A stretch of 64,000 nt of DNA from Apoda limacodes (taxonomy: Eukaryota; Arthropoda; Insecta; Lepidoptera; Limacodidae). The number at the start of each line of letters is the position of its first letter. Within the stretch, counting starts at the first letter, position 1. The stretch spans positions 9,301,158-9,365,157 of the forward strand of contig OX291560.1 in the NCBI GenBank assembly GCA_946406115.1, read 5' to 3'. A program made the translations under genes and the position numbers. Below the pieces are notes generated by a model that was given only the letters and a program-made list of their open reading frames with translations, was not told the origin of the DNA and did not search any database. Shown here piece by piece: positions 34,348-45,590 of this stretch.

Positions 34348-35454
34348 TTAAAATAGTGTTATATACCATTACGACACTTGTCCTCAAAGGGGTGGAAACT
34401 GTTACGACAAACAATTAAGAATGCTTTCATCATCCAGGTTTCACCGATTATATTCTATCCTACAAACGAGATGTGTGGTAGAGAGCTTGTTGCCCTAACC
34501 AGAGTTTAAACAATTCACAATGGTAACAATATAAGTTTATCTCCCGGAAATCCAAACCTGAACCTTCAAAACGGTAGTCCAATATACTACTACTTGAGAC
34601 ACTCGTTCTTAGAAACTTTTATAACCCCATTTTAATCATTTCAATAAAATCATTTTGAAATATCTTTTGAAATATTTTCTTCTACTTTTTTACAGAAAGG
34701 ATTTACTAAAATACAACAAAAATTCAACATTACACGCAGTGTCATCTAGTATCCAACTAAGCAAAGTTTGTACTATGAGTACAATGTAAATGTTCATCAC
34801 ATAAATGTTTGTCCTATGCGCAGATCGAGCACGCGTCCCTCGGTTCGGCATGTCGTCACTAATAGCACAGTAGCCACAAGTTACTAACAGAGCCATGGAG
34901 CAGCCTATAATGTATTATAGTTATTTTACATATACAATGCATTATAATAATCAAATAAAAACCAATTTTGATGAAATTTCTCGTTTGTCAGACAACTAAA
35001 AAATAAAAGTACCTAACATTCACATCAGTATTTTTATAAACGATTCTTTTAATATTTCTAATAAGTAATAGTTATTTCTTTCCAAAAATACACAAATACT
35101 AGTATCTGCATATTTCTACTAGTAAATACCTAGTACACTAAAAAGCTTTTATAGCAACAACGTCGGTAGTAATTAATGTAATAGCCAATCCATTTAGAGC
35201 TTATTCCAGCCATAATTAACAATCGGAATATCACAAATTAATAATTATGCCGACTGATACAATCGATAACGACATTGGAATACAATTCGAGGCAATAAAT
35301 CGATCTTAATCGATTAAAGTATTAAAACGGTGTTAATGTTTCGTTGATGTGGATCATAAGTGGTAACCTTGTTTTTAAAACATAGAGCTTGGAAGTTTTA
35401 ATTTAGGACAAGGTAAATCGATATAGGTCTTGGACTGCCCAGTATCTTATACCC

Positions 35455-35909
35455 CATTTACATTCAGCCAAAGTGAGCAGGGAATTGGGCAGGTCGAGAA
35501 TGTAAACACGATACTTCTCATGCTCCTACCACTGCTGCTCGCGTTGCCCTAGGCTACCCAATTGAGCGGTTTCTTATGCGGAAGTCAAAGGACGGGCAGC
35601 GCGAGCGGCATTGTTTATTTACATTCAGCTCGGTCCCTTACTTCCCGTTTATTTACTGCCAAAATGGGATTATAAGGAAAAATACCACAAATTAATTAAA
35701 CTAAAATAATCCAACATTTTATTTTATAACTTTTAAAAGAATTAACATAATTGCATATTGCAAGAAAACACAGCACGGACGCTGTAATTATTTTGACGTC
35801 CACCATTGCCGAAGGTCGGAAGCGAAGTGAGTGGTAGAGCAGAATGTAAATACACATACTTCAGATTACCGGCAGAGCGAGAAGCAGTGAAGGCAGCTAA
35901 ATGTAAATG
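35455..35909. mobile_element. MITE-like element with CATTTACATT terminal repeats
   Basis: The left end CATTTACATTCAGC and the right end GCTAAATGTAAATG are near-perfect inverted repeats, and TTTACATTC/GAATGTAAA motifs recur inside. The element is GC-rich and carries no ORF. Confidence 0.5.
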
Positions 35910-35943
35910 AGTTCATGATCATGAGTAAGTATAATTTCTCAGG

Positions 35944-36262
35944 TTTTTATTTATATCACTAAGGTGGCAAATAAGCTCACGGTCCACTTGATGCTAAGCG
36001 GGCACCGTAGCCTATAGACGCTTGCAACACCAGGGGCATTACACGCGCGTAGCTGACCCTTTAAAAATCTAATCACTAGTAGGACCTTATACTGTAGAAC
36101 CTAGGGATTAACTTGGCAGGGACCTTTTTCTACAACCTAAACGTTCGTGAGAGGCATGGCCATTAAGAGGTTGTAAGGGTATAAGATAAATTTCCTGTCG
36201 ATGGCGTGCGGTGTGATGGTAGAAAATAGCCGTGGGCATATTTTGAACAATTCTCGTTATAC
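35944..36262 (-). mobile_element. LINE 3' end, about 320 bp
   Basis: On the minus strand it covers LINE positions about 4398-4740, including coding sequence equivalent to the EELFE...PTATFYHR region, in diverged form with small deletions. The left end is CACTAAGGTGGCAAATAAGC. Confidence 0.75.
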
Positions 36263-36280
36263 AGCTCTCTCAGCTCGCTG

Positions 36281-36496
36281 GTATAACACGTGCCACGTAA
36301 GATGTGACTTCGCACGCCACGTGTTTATAGGTCCCTTACGCGGAGGGGCGAAGGGGCAGGGCGAGGTATGGTGACAGCGCATGCGACGTAGTTCCCTTAA
36401 TTAACGTATAAATATTCTTGTCAGTGACTGTAAAGCTGCGCAAACACCCCACTTCTACCGCTCGCCAAGTCTCATCTTACGTGGCGCATATTATAC
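36281..36496. mobile_element. MITE-like element with 30-bp terminal repeats
   Basis: The left arm 36281-36310 (GTATAACACGTGCCACGTAA) and the right arm 36467-36496, reversed, match at 26 of 30 positions, including a perfect 13-bp GCCACGTAAGATG. The interior is GC-rich (AGGGGCGAAGGGGCAGGGCG) and non-coding. Confidence 0.7.
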
Positions 36497-36647
36497 ACGG
36501 GTGCACCCACCCAGAGGTGGTAACAGGTTTTGTTAAGATTCTTATAGTATTATGAGAAAAAAAAAATATGTGACTAACGTCCGCAGCAACCCTCTGGCAT
36601 AAAATTATTTATACTGGACTCGTTTTTTTGTAATCATTCATATATCC

Positions 36648-36909
36648 ATACTAATTTTATAAATGCAAAAGTAACTCTGTCTGTGTGTCTGTCTATCTGT
36701 AACCTTATCATGCTTAAACCACTGTTTGCATTAATATGAAATTTGGCATGGAGATAGTCTGAGTCTCGGGAAAGGACATAGGTTACTTGAAAACGTCAAG
36801 TATGAGTCGGTTTTTTGCTATAATATTTAATTAATATTTTTTCCATTGAAATTAAAATCCTGCACCGATAACCGAATTGAGGCCGGGTGAAACCGCAGTA
36901 AAAAGCTAC
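36648..36909 (+). mobile_element. Helitron-like repeat, tail to tail with the next copy
   Basis: It starts ATACTAATTTTATAAATGCA, passes AAATTTGGCATGGAGATAG and GCACCGATAACCGAATTGAG, and ends AAAAAGCTAC, a degenerate CTAG. It is followed 38 bp later by an inverted copy. Confidence 0.6.
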
Positions 36910-37171
36910 GGTCGTTTTACTGACCTGTATGCAGTAACATTACCTTACTAGCTTTTGCCAACGGTTCCACCCGCCCTGAATTTGGTTATCGGCGTGGAAT
37001 TTCTACGTCCATCCCTAACTATACTAATGAAGTTTGCTATAGCTGTAGCTATAGTTCGTTTAAGCTCGTTTATAGTTATTCCCGCGGGTACTTTTGAAGT
37101 TTTCGAGATAAAATGTCTATGTCCTATTCCAGGACCTAACCTATAAGTGTGCCAAGTTTCATTCCGATCCG

Positions 37172-37922
37172 CGATTCCCGATTCGACTTTCGTGTTGTGC
37201 GGTCGTGTTCTAGAGCGTCAAGTGCTCTCATAGTGCTCCGTGCGGTGACTCAGCTGGTGCGCATTCCTGTGTGGTGTTTTGCCTCAGCGCTGACGACCTC
37301 GAATTGTTGTTTGGTTTATTGCCCGCAATTCCTGGAAAATCGGCCTGAGTGTTGAGCGCTGCTCGGCAGTGTGTATTGGCTGAAAAATTGCTTCTCGGCC
37401 CGCTCTGAGTGTGTTTGCGCGCTTTTCAACGCGCCCATAACGCGAAGTTTATCGTTTTTGAGTGTGAGTGTGTGTTCTCGCAGTCGCGGAACTACTACGC
37501 ATAGTGGTGTCTCTTTGCTTGGCTCTTTGACTGACGCTGGTTCGCCCGGCCTGAGCCCGGCTTTGGGTGGATCGCTAGTGTAGTATTTCCGCTTCAGCGG
37601 TTCGCATTCTCGCGTTTTAAGTATCGATTGCGTTTAGTTTGTAGAAATCCAGTTCCGAGTGCTCAAGGGCTGGTGGGTGAGATCGTATAGCTCTTTTCAG
37701 AGTTGCGATCTACCTATCGATTCTTCTTCGTAAACATCTCGTTGCTCGGGGGGAAACCTAACGGTGACAACGTAACCCCGGCCGTAGGAGTAGGAGTTAG
37801 GTACACACCAAGCAATCCGTAGCACTGCGGGGCGCTTGGCCACACTTAGGTATTCTTGCTCCTCGCCAGCAATGGTGGGGAGTCTCTAGGCACTCACAAT
37901 CTACACCTCGGCCACTCCCGCG
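37172..37922 (+). promoter_or_regulatory. 5' UTR / presumed internal promoter of the Jockey-type LINE
   Basis: This is about 750 bp of GC-rich sequence between the 5' target-site duplication and the ORF1 ATG. Jockey-clade elements carry an internal RNA polymerase II promoter in their 5' UTR; keeping this region means the deleted copy could in principle still be transcribed. No specific promoter motif was confirmed. Short ORFs in it have no family resemblance. Confidence 0.45.
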
Positions 37923-38264
37923 ATGGCCGAATTACTCACTGGCATGTCCCGGGACCAGATAGGGGAGATCATCAAGGCTTGCCTTCGTGATGACTCAGAT
38001 CTGGTCCAATCCTGCATTTCCCAGGATGTGGCTGCCCATCTAGCGTACGACAAGTCGGTACCCTCCCAGTGTTCGCCGCCGCGTTCCCCGTCTCGATCGC
38101 GCACTCGTTCGCGCTCTCTCTCCCGTGAACCCCGCTATCGCGACCCGCGTGTCGCTCGCCGCGCTCTTCGGGCCCCTGTGCCAAATCGTCCCCCCACTCC
38201 GGTAGCCGATGAGACCCTTTCTCGATCACTCGCTCCTTACTGGCTTCCAACCAGCGTTAGGTAA
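37923..38264 (+). pseudogene. Jockey-type ORF1, N-terminal 113 codons only
   Basis: The frame starts MAELLTGMSRDQIGEIIKAC and passes into an SR-rich stretch (PPRSPSRSRTRSRSLSREPR). It ends at TAA 38262-38264, at or close to the deletion junction. ORF1 proteins of Jockey-clade elements are nucleic-acid-binding Gag-like chaperones with CCHC zinc knuckles near the C-terminus. Those knuckles are absent, as expected if everything after about residue 110 was deleted. The frame is the same as that of the reverse transcriptase fragment immediately downstream, so the single TAA is all that separates the two. Confidence 0.7.
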
Positions 38265-39533
38265 GACCGTCACACAGACGCTGTCTTCTTCGATGTAGCG
38301 AAAGCTTTCGACAAAGTCTGGCACAACGGTTTAATTTTTAAACTGTACAAATTTCAGTTGCCAGATCGTCTCATGCTCATCATACGAGACTATTTGTCGA
38401 ATCGTAGCTTTCGCTACAAAGTTGAAGGCACTCTCTCTTCCCCCCGTCCCATACAAGCAGGAGTCCCGCAAGGGTCCGTGCTCGCTCCCATCTTGTTCCT
38501 TCTGTACACTAACGATATCCCTAAAACGATAGGTACCCATTTAGCCCTCTTTGCGGACGATACCACTCTCTATACCACCGATAGGCAAGTGAGTCGAATC
38601 ACTGAGAGACTCCAACTCGCTATCACCGCCCTACGCGAGTGGTTTCGGAAATGGAGAATCGAGGTGAATCCCGACAAAAGCTCTGCCGTCCTCTTCACTT
38701 TACGCTGCCCTCCGCGGCCACCTCCCCTTTCTCTCTTCGGTCGTGCCATTCCCTGGCAAGATAAGACCAAATATCTCGGTGTGACCATGGATAGTCGTTT
38801 TAACTTCCACGCTCACACCAAAATAGTCAGAGACCGAGCCGCTTTTGTCCTCGGTCGTCTCTATCCCATGATAGGCAAGTATAGTAAGATGTCGCTTAGA
38901 AATAAGCTAAATCTTTACACAACTTGTATCCGCCCCATACTAGCTTATGCTAGCGTAGTCTTTGCGCTGTCCAAGCGCAATCTCCACAAACTTCAGACCC
39001 TCCAAAACCGAGCGGCCTCTGGGGCCTCTTGGTACGTTCGCAATGCGGACCTACACAGAGACTTCGAACTCCCCACGATTCCCCAATACTTCAAAGACTT
39101 GGCAGTCCGCTTTTTCGAGCGTCCGCAAAATCACCCGAATCGATTAATTGTGCAATCCACAACGTATCATCCCCCCGATCGACCCGGTCACGGTCGTAAA
39201 ACTATAGTTAGGCGGCCTCGGCACGTACTAACGTCCCCAGATGACGATCTCGCTGTCCGTCGAGCGAGATTAGTCTCTACGACCTCCCCGAATAGGGCCT
39301 CCCTCCAAACACGACGCCGACGTCCCCGGGTTCGTCGGCGCCCACAAGGATACACGAGGTATCAAAGAGTGCCGGGGCGCTTCTCGCACCCACTCAATCG
39401 CAATCGTACCCGCGTAACGGGGAACTCCCCTCCTGGCGGTGACTCACCTTCGGGTTCGAGACTCACGCCGGTCGAAGGGACGCCCCCGAGAGCGACAACC
39501 CAAGCCGAGGCTTCCTCCGCGGGGAGCCCTTGA
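38265..39533 (+). pseudogene. Jockey-type reverse transcriptase, N-terminally deleted
   Basis: The open frame resumes directly after TAA 38262-38264 with DRHTDAVFFDVAKAFDKVWH, which is RT motif A, so the endonuclease and the first RT blocks are gone. It continues through DYLSNRSFRYKVEGT, motif B AGVPQGSVLAPILF, motif C LALFADDTT (FADD near 38550-38561), FRKWRIEVNPDKS, KYLGVTMDSRF and the C-terminal RPILAYASVVFA. A long arginine- and proline-rich tail ends at TGA 39531-39533. The catalytic aspartates of motifs A and C are kept, but a polymerase lacking its fingers region should not work. There is no ATG at the natural start, only in-frame codons after the upstream stop. Confidence 0.85.
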
Positions 39534-40271
39534 GCGTTGGGCGCTATATGGGCTGAGGTTCCTTCAGAGTCTCGCCCCAAAAGCCCGGTGAAGCAGTAAT
39601 GGCTGCAACAGCCAACATGCAGTTCAGTCAGCTAAGAAAAAAAAAAAAAAAAAACCGATCCGTTCAGTGGTTGAATCGTGAGTAACAAACATTCAACCTT
39701 TCACATGTATAATATTAGTAGAATAGGATAAGTGGAGTAAACATAATATTAGATTGTGAAGAAGTAGAAACTATATCTTAGTACTAAATTTATAATTAAT
39801 TTATACTTCCAGTTCGATTAATTTAGCGAGCAATAAAAGAACCAGAAAGTAAAGGAAAAGTAATTAAACTATTTTATTTCAAATCATTAATTAAAATTAA
39901 TTATTCCATCATCATACCGTAGTAAATTGATTAATGATGCATTGAAACATATCTAGTTATCATATTAACATTGCCACATGTGTTTATCCAGTGTTGACAG
40001 CCAATTTCGTGAAATATATAAATGACTTTTCATAACATATGACATATTTTGTTTTGCTATGACAGTTAATTTAAGTCAAAATAGATGACCTCATCTTTGA
40101 CTTTAGTGTTAGGTTTTTGCAATAAAAATATTGAGTTAAAAAAAATGTTATTCATAATTTAAATTTTACGTGAACATAATGAAAGCTTCCTAAGTGAATT
40201 TCAAAAGTAATTTGCAAAATCTTTTCCTTCCTAATTTCTATGTCCTAAATAATGTAATACTAACTTATTGA

Positions 40272-40519
40272 CAACCTCGTAGCCCAGTTGGTGTGCGGCT
40301 AGCTGCTGGTCAGAGGGTGTGGGTTGGATTCCCGCACTATACAAACATTTATGTGACATAAATTTGTGTTTGTCTTGAGTCTGGGTGTATTTATGAATGA
40401 TATGTATGTATTTACAAAAAAAAAATTATATAAATTTGTATCCGTTGTCTGGTATCCTTAACACCAGCTCTGCTTACTTTGGGGCCAGACGGCGCTGTGT
40501 GTAATGTCTAAAAATATTG
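40272..40519 (+). repeat. tRNA-headed SINE (family A), most complete copy
   Basis: The head CCTCGTAGCCCAGTTGG...GGTTGGATTCCCGC carries both pol III boxes. The body holds CATTTATGTGACATAAAT, TTTGTCTTGAGTCTGGG, TATCCGTTGTCTGGTATCC and GGGGCCAGACGGCGCTG, then GTAATGTCTAAAAATATTG. It serves as the reference for the other three copies. Confidence 0.75.
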
Positions 40520-40609
40520 ATTATTATTATGTTATTTATTATATTATATCTATTGCTTGGTCAGCTTGGACTTTTTTAAAGCTGAAAGCTGTATATTGTT
40601 TAACCTACA

Positions 40610-40785
40610 AAAATGTCTGAATTCTACCATTTTACCCCCTTAGGGGACGAATTTTCCAAGAATCCTTTCTTAATAAAGACCTACTCTTAATTGTATGAGC
40701 AAAATTTAATTCTTTAGACTTACTTTACTTACTTTACCTTACTTTAGTTAAGGCAGTGCGTTGATATAATAATAGATTCAGTCGG
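40610..40785 (+). repeat. Dispersed repeat E, copy 2
   Basis: TACCATTTTACCCCCTTAGG, GGACGAATTTTCCAAGAATC, TGAGCAAAATTTAATTC and GGCAGTGCGTTGATATAATA match the repeat E order. Confidence 0.45.
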
Positions 40786-41614
40786 TCACTGAATTGTTTT
40801 AAATTAAAAAAACCTCTACTGGTTTAAAAATTACTTTTCAAATCTTTGCTTCTAATTCAATTTCGTTTATTAGTTTCAAAGTATTTTTTAATTATAAATC
40901 GGTTAAAAACAAAAAACTAGTAAATAGCAATTTTTTTTTTGTAAACCTATTTGGTTACCGCATTGTCTATTTTTATTTTGTATTTGTATAGAATAAAAAA
41001 TAATATTATGAATCAGTTGAAAAGATTGTTTGGATCTTACATTTTTAATATTAAATGGTCAAAGTGAATGTTTAACTGAAATTATGAATTAACAGCGAAT
41101 AGAAGAAATCCGAAAAAAAATAAGGAGACGGAAGAGATTCTGTTATTGTATTTAAATGAAAAAGCTAATTTATATATGCTAATTACAAAATATATTTCAG
41201 ATACCTATATTTAACAACCAAATAATCATGTAGTAATATTACTAAAACCATTACAACTTAGGAAACATAAACTATTCGTCATAATACTTTTGCTTAACAA
41301 AACAACATTTTAAAATGTAATTTTTCATATTATTTTTAATTGTAATTAATTTTCATAGCATTTCGTGAGACACGCACATTAACACGTGGAAATGGGGAGT
41401 TTTTATGGCTGGCAACCCGGTTACCAATAAGATAACACTCTTAACCGTTAAAATATGCCTACTTTATTTCTGCGCAATAGCTAGGTCTCAGCACCATGTC
41501 TCTTTTCCACAGGAGTGGGAAGAGACTAAAACTTTCATAGACATTTATCGATTTAAAATACTCTTGAGTACTCTTGACCTCGTTTTTCTGAGAACGGACC
41601 CAAATTATGTAATA

Positions 41615-41930
41615 CAAGCTTTTGCCCGCCGCTCCGCCCACGCTAAATTCGATTATTAGCGTGGGATTGTTACAGCAACTCCTTTATAATAAGAAAGATT
41701 GAAATAGCAAACTGTTTCTCTAGCTTATCCTCGTGGAAATCGATTATAGTTATTTCTACAGTAACTTTTGAATCCAAGATAAAAGTAGAGAAAGGACAAA
41801 CAAACAAACAAAGTCACTTTCGCGTTTCGTCTTAGCCGGAAGACGTCCACTGCTGAACGTAGACCTCCGCATATGTATCCACAAAACGACCAATCTTGAG
41901 CCACTATCGCCCTTTTTATAATATTAGTAA
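41615..41930 (-). mobile_element. Helitron-like repeat with RTE tail inside
   Basis: AAGCTTTTGCCCGCCGCTCC, GCTAAATTCGATTATTAGCG, TCGATTATAGTTATTTC, ACAAACAAACAAAGTCAC and the terminal TATAATATTAGTAA match the family. A nested RTE tail occupies about 41828-41911. Confidence 0.6.
41828..41911 (-). mobile_element. RTE-type LINE tail nested in a Helitron-like copy
   Basis: TTAGCCGGAAGACGTCCACT and GCTGAACGTAGACCTCC are the reverse complement of a common RTE 3' end. The Helitron-like sequence resumes at about 41912 with TTTTTATAATATTAGTAA. Confidence 0.6.
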
Positions 41931-42614
41931 TAGTTGATAAGTTAAAAATAAATTAAAAATAATACTTTTAATCGAAATCTACCTACCTATTTTGTAACAA
42001 TACTAACAAATTTTATAGTTACTAACGATTTTAATGACAATTTGTGATAATACTAAGAAATGTCATAGCTACAAAGGATTTTTAACAATTTTATAGCGAT
42101 CAAGGGATATTTAGAACGATTTTGCAACAATACTAACAAATTTTATAACTATCAATGATTTTTTTATAAACTGTTCATAAAAGCAATGGTTATTAACTAA
42201 CAGACATCTAATAATTAAAACTACCTTGTTTTACTAAAACAAAAATATCTACTCAAATGATTAGTTTTACTTTTCAACACTTATGATATTAGTTACCAAA
42301 CGCAAATTACAATTTATTTATGATAATATTTATAGCAGCAAGCTGTCTAGACGTCTAATATATCAATTTCAGTCACCGCCCAACACTACTCCGTCTAATT
42401 TCCATTTTAACGATAGCTTAATTAATAGCCACTTGTTGTGTAAAATTTCGTCTATAAATTGATCCGACCCAAATATTCGATTGTATCGATTAGATTGTTG
42501 GAATATGATTAGAATTAGAATTTTGCCTTTTAATGTTTTAAGTTTTGTAATTTAATTTGTGTGAGGATCTATCAATCACAGAGTTTTAGTTAAAAAATAG
42601 GAACATTACATACA

Positions 42615-42716
42615 GTGCAACAAAATTTTTTGACCCGGTGTATAGTCGCTAGTGTCGAGTAAGTTCACACCATTTTAATATGGCGAATTTAGTTTTGAAG
42701 TTTGGCCACCGGATCA
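42615..42716 (+). repeat. Dispersed repeat D, copy 2
   Basis: ACAGTGCAACAAAATTTTTT, GTATAGTCGCTAGTGTCGAG, TAAGTTCACACCATTTTAAT and CCACCGGATCAG align with the copy at 8508. Confidence 0.65.
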
Positions 42717-42861
42717 GAAAAGTTGTTGAATATTACACACATGTGGGTAGTTGGTATATATCCTAAATCAGTGTTATAGTGTACTTACTATAAAAATAAC
42801 AATATAAATCACAGAAAGTAATTTTTTTTTGTATTTTTAAAACTTGCTGCCTCAACTGTTG

Positions 42862-42945
42862 TTTTTGCCAACTACCAGCCTCTCCTTAGAGAAAGGAGGC
42901 TTCGGTTATAGTCCACCGCGCTGGCCTAGTGCAAATTTGCAAACT
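42862..42945 (-). repeat. SINE 3' fragment, minus strand
   Basis: CCTCTCCTTAGAGAAAGGAG, GGTTATAGTCCACCGCGCTG and GCCTAGTGCAAATTTGC are the reverse complement of a widespread lepidopteran SINE body. Confidence 0.45.
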
Positions 42946-43770
42946 TTGTCATACTAGTGGCCACTCGATAGTCAGAATGGACCTGACCATAAGGCCTCTG
43001 ACCTTTCTAAACGACTGCTGTATTTTATTAGAATCAAATTATATATTGTGTATCAAAGCGTAAAGTTTTAGAAATCAGTAGGTAGTAAAATATAATAATA
43101 ATAAAAGGTCATAACAATTTATATATATTTTATCAACAATTGTTAACATTTCACCCACATCCTAACCAGATTCCATCTCGCCTGTTGTGAAAACCTTTGG
43201 CATTATTAGGCAAGTTTAACACCTTTACCGCCTTAACGGTGCAATCCCCCAAAGGTTAAAAGCTACCGATCATCCAAGAAAATTACATACCCGCCAAGTT
43301 TTACTAATAATCTCACGTCGAAAAGTATAAATAAAAAATTGTTTCGACCTCTGTAGTAACAATCTGTAATTATTAATAAGAAGTCTTTTGGCAATATTTC
43401 ATTGCGCATTAGACTTAATAATAACGTAGTTCTAATTAAAAAATCTTCGTGAGTCAGTCAATGGCTGTCTGAAACACTTGACCGGTATTAAATTTTAATT
43501 GTGTCAATCTTGTAAGGATGTTTCATCACAGCTGTACGAACAAAGTTGGTATTAAGTTTATTATTTCGTAAAGTATGATAGATAAGCTTATAAACCTTTT
43601 AATATGTAAGTAATATGTGAATGTATGTATGTATATTTTCACGGTTTTTAATCCCTAAAAGAGGGCATTATAAATTGCCACAAATCTGTTTATACATAGT
43701 TTTATTACATATGTTACGGCAAAAAGCCAAAATACATTTACACCTCGGTCAAGCCAGCTAAAAATAGGTG

Positions 43771-44089
43771 TTTTTTTACCACTAAGTTAGCGAACAAGTA
43801 GTTTGGTAAGTGGTAACCGTAGCCTATAGACGCTTGCAACACCATGGGCATCTCTCGCAGTTGCCGACCGTTTGAAATCTAATAAGTTCTTTCTTAAAGA
43901 ATACTTATAGTACTTAGATAAACCCTGGGAGCTCGTTGGGTAACCTAAGCGTTTACGGCAGTAAGTTCCTCTGAAAACGTACAGTTTGTGACCATTTAGG
44001 TTCAAAGTTTAGAAGAACGGAGCGATGGTAGAAAGTAACCATGGTCATTATTTCGAATAATTCCTCAGAACACATCGCATTGTACAAGG
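43771..44089 (-). mobile_element. LINE 3' end, about 320 bp
   Basis: A poly(T) stretch is followed by ACCACTAAGTTAGCGAACAA and CGTAGCCTATAGACGCTTGC. It extends to CATTGTACAAGG, the reverse complement of LINE sequence near 4382. The reading frame is broken. Confidence 0.75.
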
Positions 44090-44389
44090 TTAAGTTACGG
44101 TTATGTTATATATTTTACGCTCAGTTCTTGCTGACTAAACTAGTTGTAGCCGGCATACATAATCGTATAAACATTAACTGGCAGCGTAAAAATAAGACCT
44201 GAGACATATATCTATGACATAAATATATTTTTGATGGACTATCAGAATTAGGTCAGGATTGGACAGAATTTACAGAAATACATACATTAGTATAAGTGTA
44301 AACTGCTCGTGCTGATGCACTTTTATTTGGGGTAATAAAACGTCAAGGCCAAAATTAGTATTTGGGTAAATATTTCCATGGGAACAAAT

Positions 44390-44500
44390 CAAATCAAAAT
44401 CTTTTTATTCAAATGGGTTACTTATAACACTTTTGAATCGTCAAGTAAATTAATTAAAACTAGCTTTACAAACTAATTACAATACTGTTTTATTGTGTGC
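44390..44500 (+). repeat. Dispersed lepidopteran repeat
   Basis: AAATCAAATCAAAATCTTTT, TATTCAAATGGGTTACTTAT and CACTTTTGAATCGTCAAGTA follow an order common in lepidopteran introns. Only one copy is in this window. Confidence 0.4.
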
Positions 44501-44926
44501 GTCCAATAGGTAATCTTTGTAAAATCACAAACGAAATATAAAATTATTGTGTAATCTAACTAATAAATACATGTTTTGTATTGAAACACTAAATAAACAA
44601 GATTTACAATGTAAATAGTATGATATTAAAAAAAACAATGAATATTTAGGTAATATTTCAATTGCCTATTGTTTTTCAGATTGCATAGGGGGCGCACCAT
44701 GTGACGAAATGTATAAACTAATACTACATACATTCAATAATACACGGAAAATGTGGCCTAAGTGCGATTCGAACTTGCGCATCGAGGGTTGCGCGCCACC
44801 ACAGAATGCACGAACCCGAGTTGCTCTTGACAAGTTTTAATTATTCGTTGTTTTACTATAAAGTAAAAAAATATTTACGTTGGAAGACCTTTAATTTTTT
44901 ACTTATTTATTATTTACTAGACTTTG

Positions 44927-45204
44927 CCAGCAGCTCTGCCCGCCCTAAATTCGGTTATCGGCGGGGAACTCCTTAATTAACTCCAATTAATTAATTAATT
45001 AGTTATACCAATGAATTGCTATAGAATACTTTAGGGGCAGCAATAATTTTTTAACTCTGTTATAGTTATACCCGCAGGAACTTTTGAAAAGTAGCCTTTA
45101 TGCTATTCCAGGACCTAACCCTCCGATCCGTCCAGTGATTGAAGCGTGATTGAGTGACACACATCCATTCAAACATACAAACTTTCACATTTATAATATA
45201 AGTA
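44927..45204 (-). mobile_element. Helitron-like repeat, near full length
   Basis: It starts CTAGACTTTGCCAGCAGCTC and CCCGCCCTAAATTCGG, passes GTTATACCCGCAGGAAC, TATTCCAGGACCTAACCCTC, CGATCCGTCCAGTGATTGAA and GTGATTGAGTGACACACATC, and ends TATAATATAAGTA. Confidence 0.7.
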
Positions 45205-45509
45205 AGACATTATTTGTTAGAAAATCCAACATTCTAACATATTCTGTGAAAATTTCTGGTTTCTATCTTCTTCGGTACTAAAAGATAGAGTCCCTTGAAG
45301 GTCTCACAACAAGACAGACCGCTTGAAAATAGGGCTCCGTTGGCATTCTTTGGGTATGAAATCCTCAAAATGAACACTTGCTAGTTTCTTAGACACTTGT
45401 TAATTTCGTAATGGTTGTTGATCTGACACCAGATAATAGCAAACTAATTGTTTCATTTTGACTTATTCTCGGTTCAGCACAAATAATAATTATAACTTAT
45501 GTACCAAGG

Positions 45510-45590
45510 ACAGTGCAACAACTTTTCTGACTTAGTGCTTGGTCGCTAGTGTCGTTGTAAGTTCTCACCATTTCTATATAGCGACTGATT
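45510..45590 (+). repeat. Dispersed repeat D, copy 3
   Basis: ACAGTGCAACAACTTTTCTG, TTGGTCGCTAGTGTCG and TAAGTTCTCACCATTTCTAT align with the other two copies. The 3' part is diverged. Confidence 0.6.

Larger units (their letters stand above)
37164..39662 (+). mobile_element. Jockey-type LINE with both ends kept and the middle deleted (about 2.48 kb)
   Basis: The element (37172-39654) is flanked by an 8-bp target-site duplication CCGATCCG at 37164-37171 and 39655-39662. It has a GC-rich 5' UTR of about 750 bp, a truncated ORF1, the C-terminal two thirds of a reverse transcriptase, a 3' UTR and a poly(A) end of about 19 A. The rest of ORF1, the endonuclease and the N-terminal RT domain are missing. 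The FADD motif, 'QAGVPQGSVLAPILF' and 'FRKWRIEVNPDKS' are typical of the Jockey clade. It lies inside a Helitron-like repeat whose two halves rejoin exactly if the insertion is removed. Confidence 0.9.
36948..39720 (-). mobile_element. Helitron-like repeat split by the Jockey-type LINE
   Basis: The first part is 36948-37171 (CTAG, CCACCCGCCCTGAATTTGG, GTTATCGGCGTGGAATTTC, TTATTCCCGCGGG, GTGCCAAGTTTCATTCCGAT). The second part is 39655-39720 (GATCCGTTCAGTGGTTGAAT, TGAGTAACAAACATTC, TATAATATTAGTA). With the 2.48-kb insertion and one copy of CCGATCCG removed, the element is continuous. Confidence 0.75.

Noticed and set aside
37901..38250. Minus-strand ORFs of 67 and 92 codons
   Set aside because: Antisense to the SR-rich Jockey-type ORF1. 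Arginine/serine-rich codons open the opposite strand.
41405..41659. 84-codon ORF starting MAGNPV
   Set aside because: Its 3' end runs into a Helitron-like repeat and it has no family resemblance.
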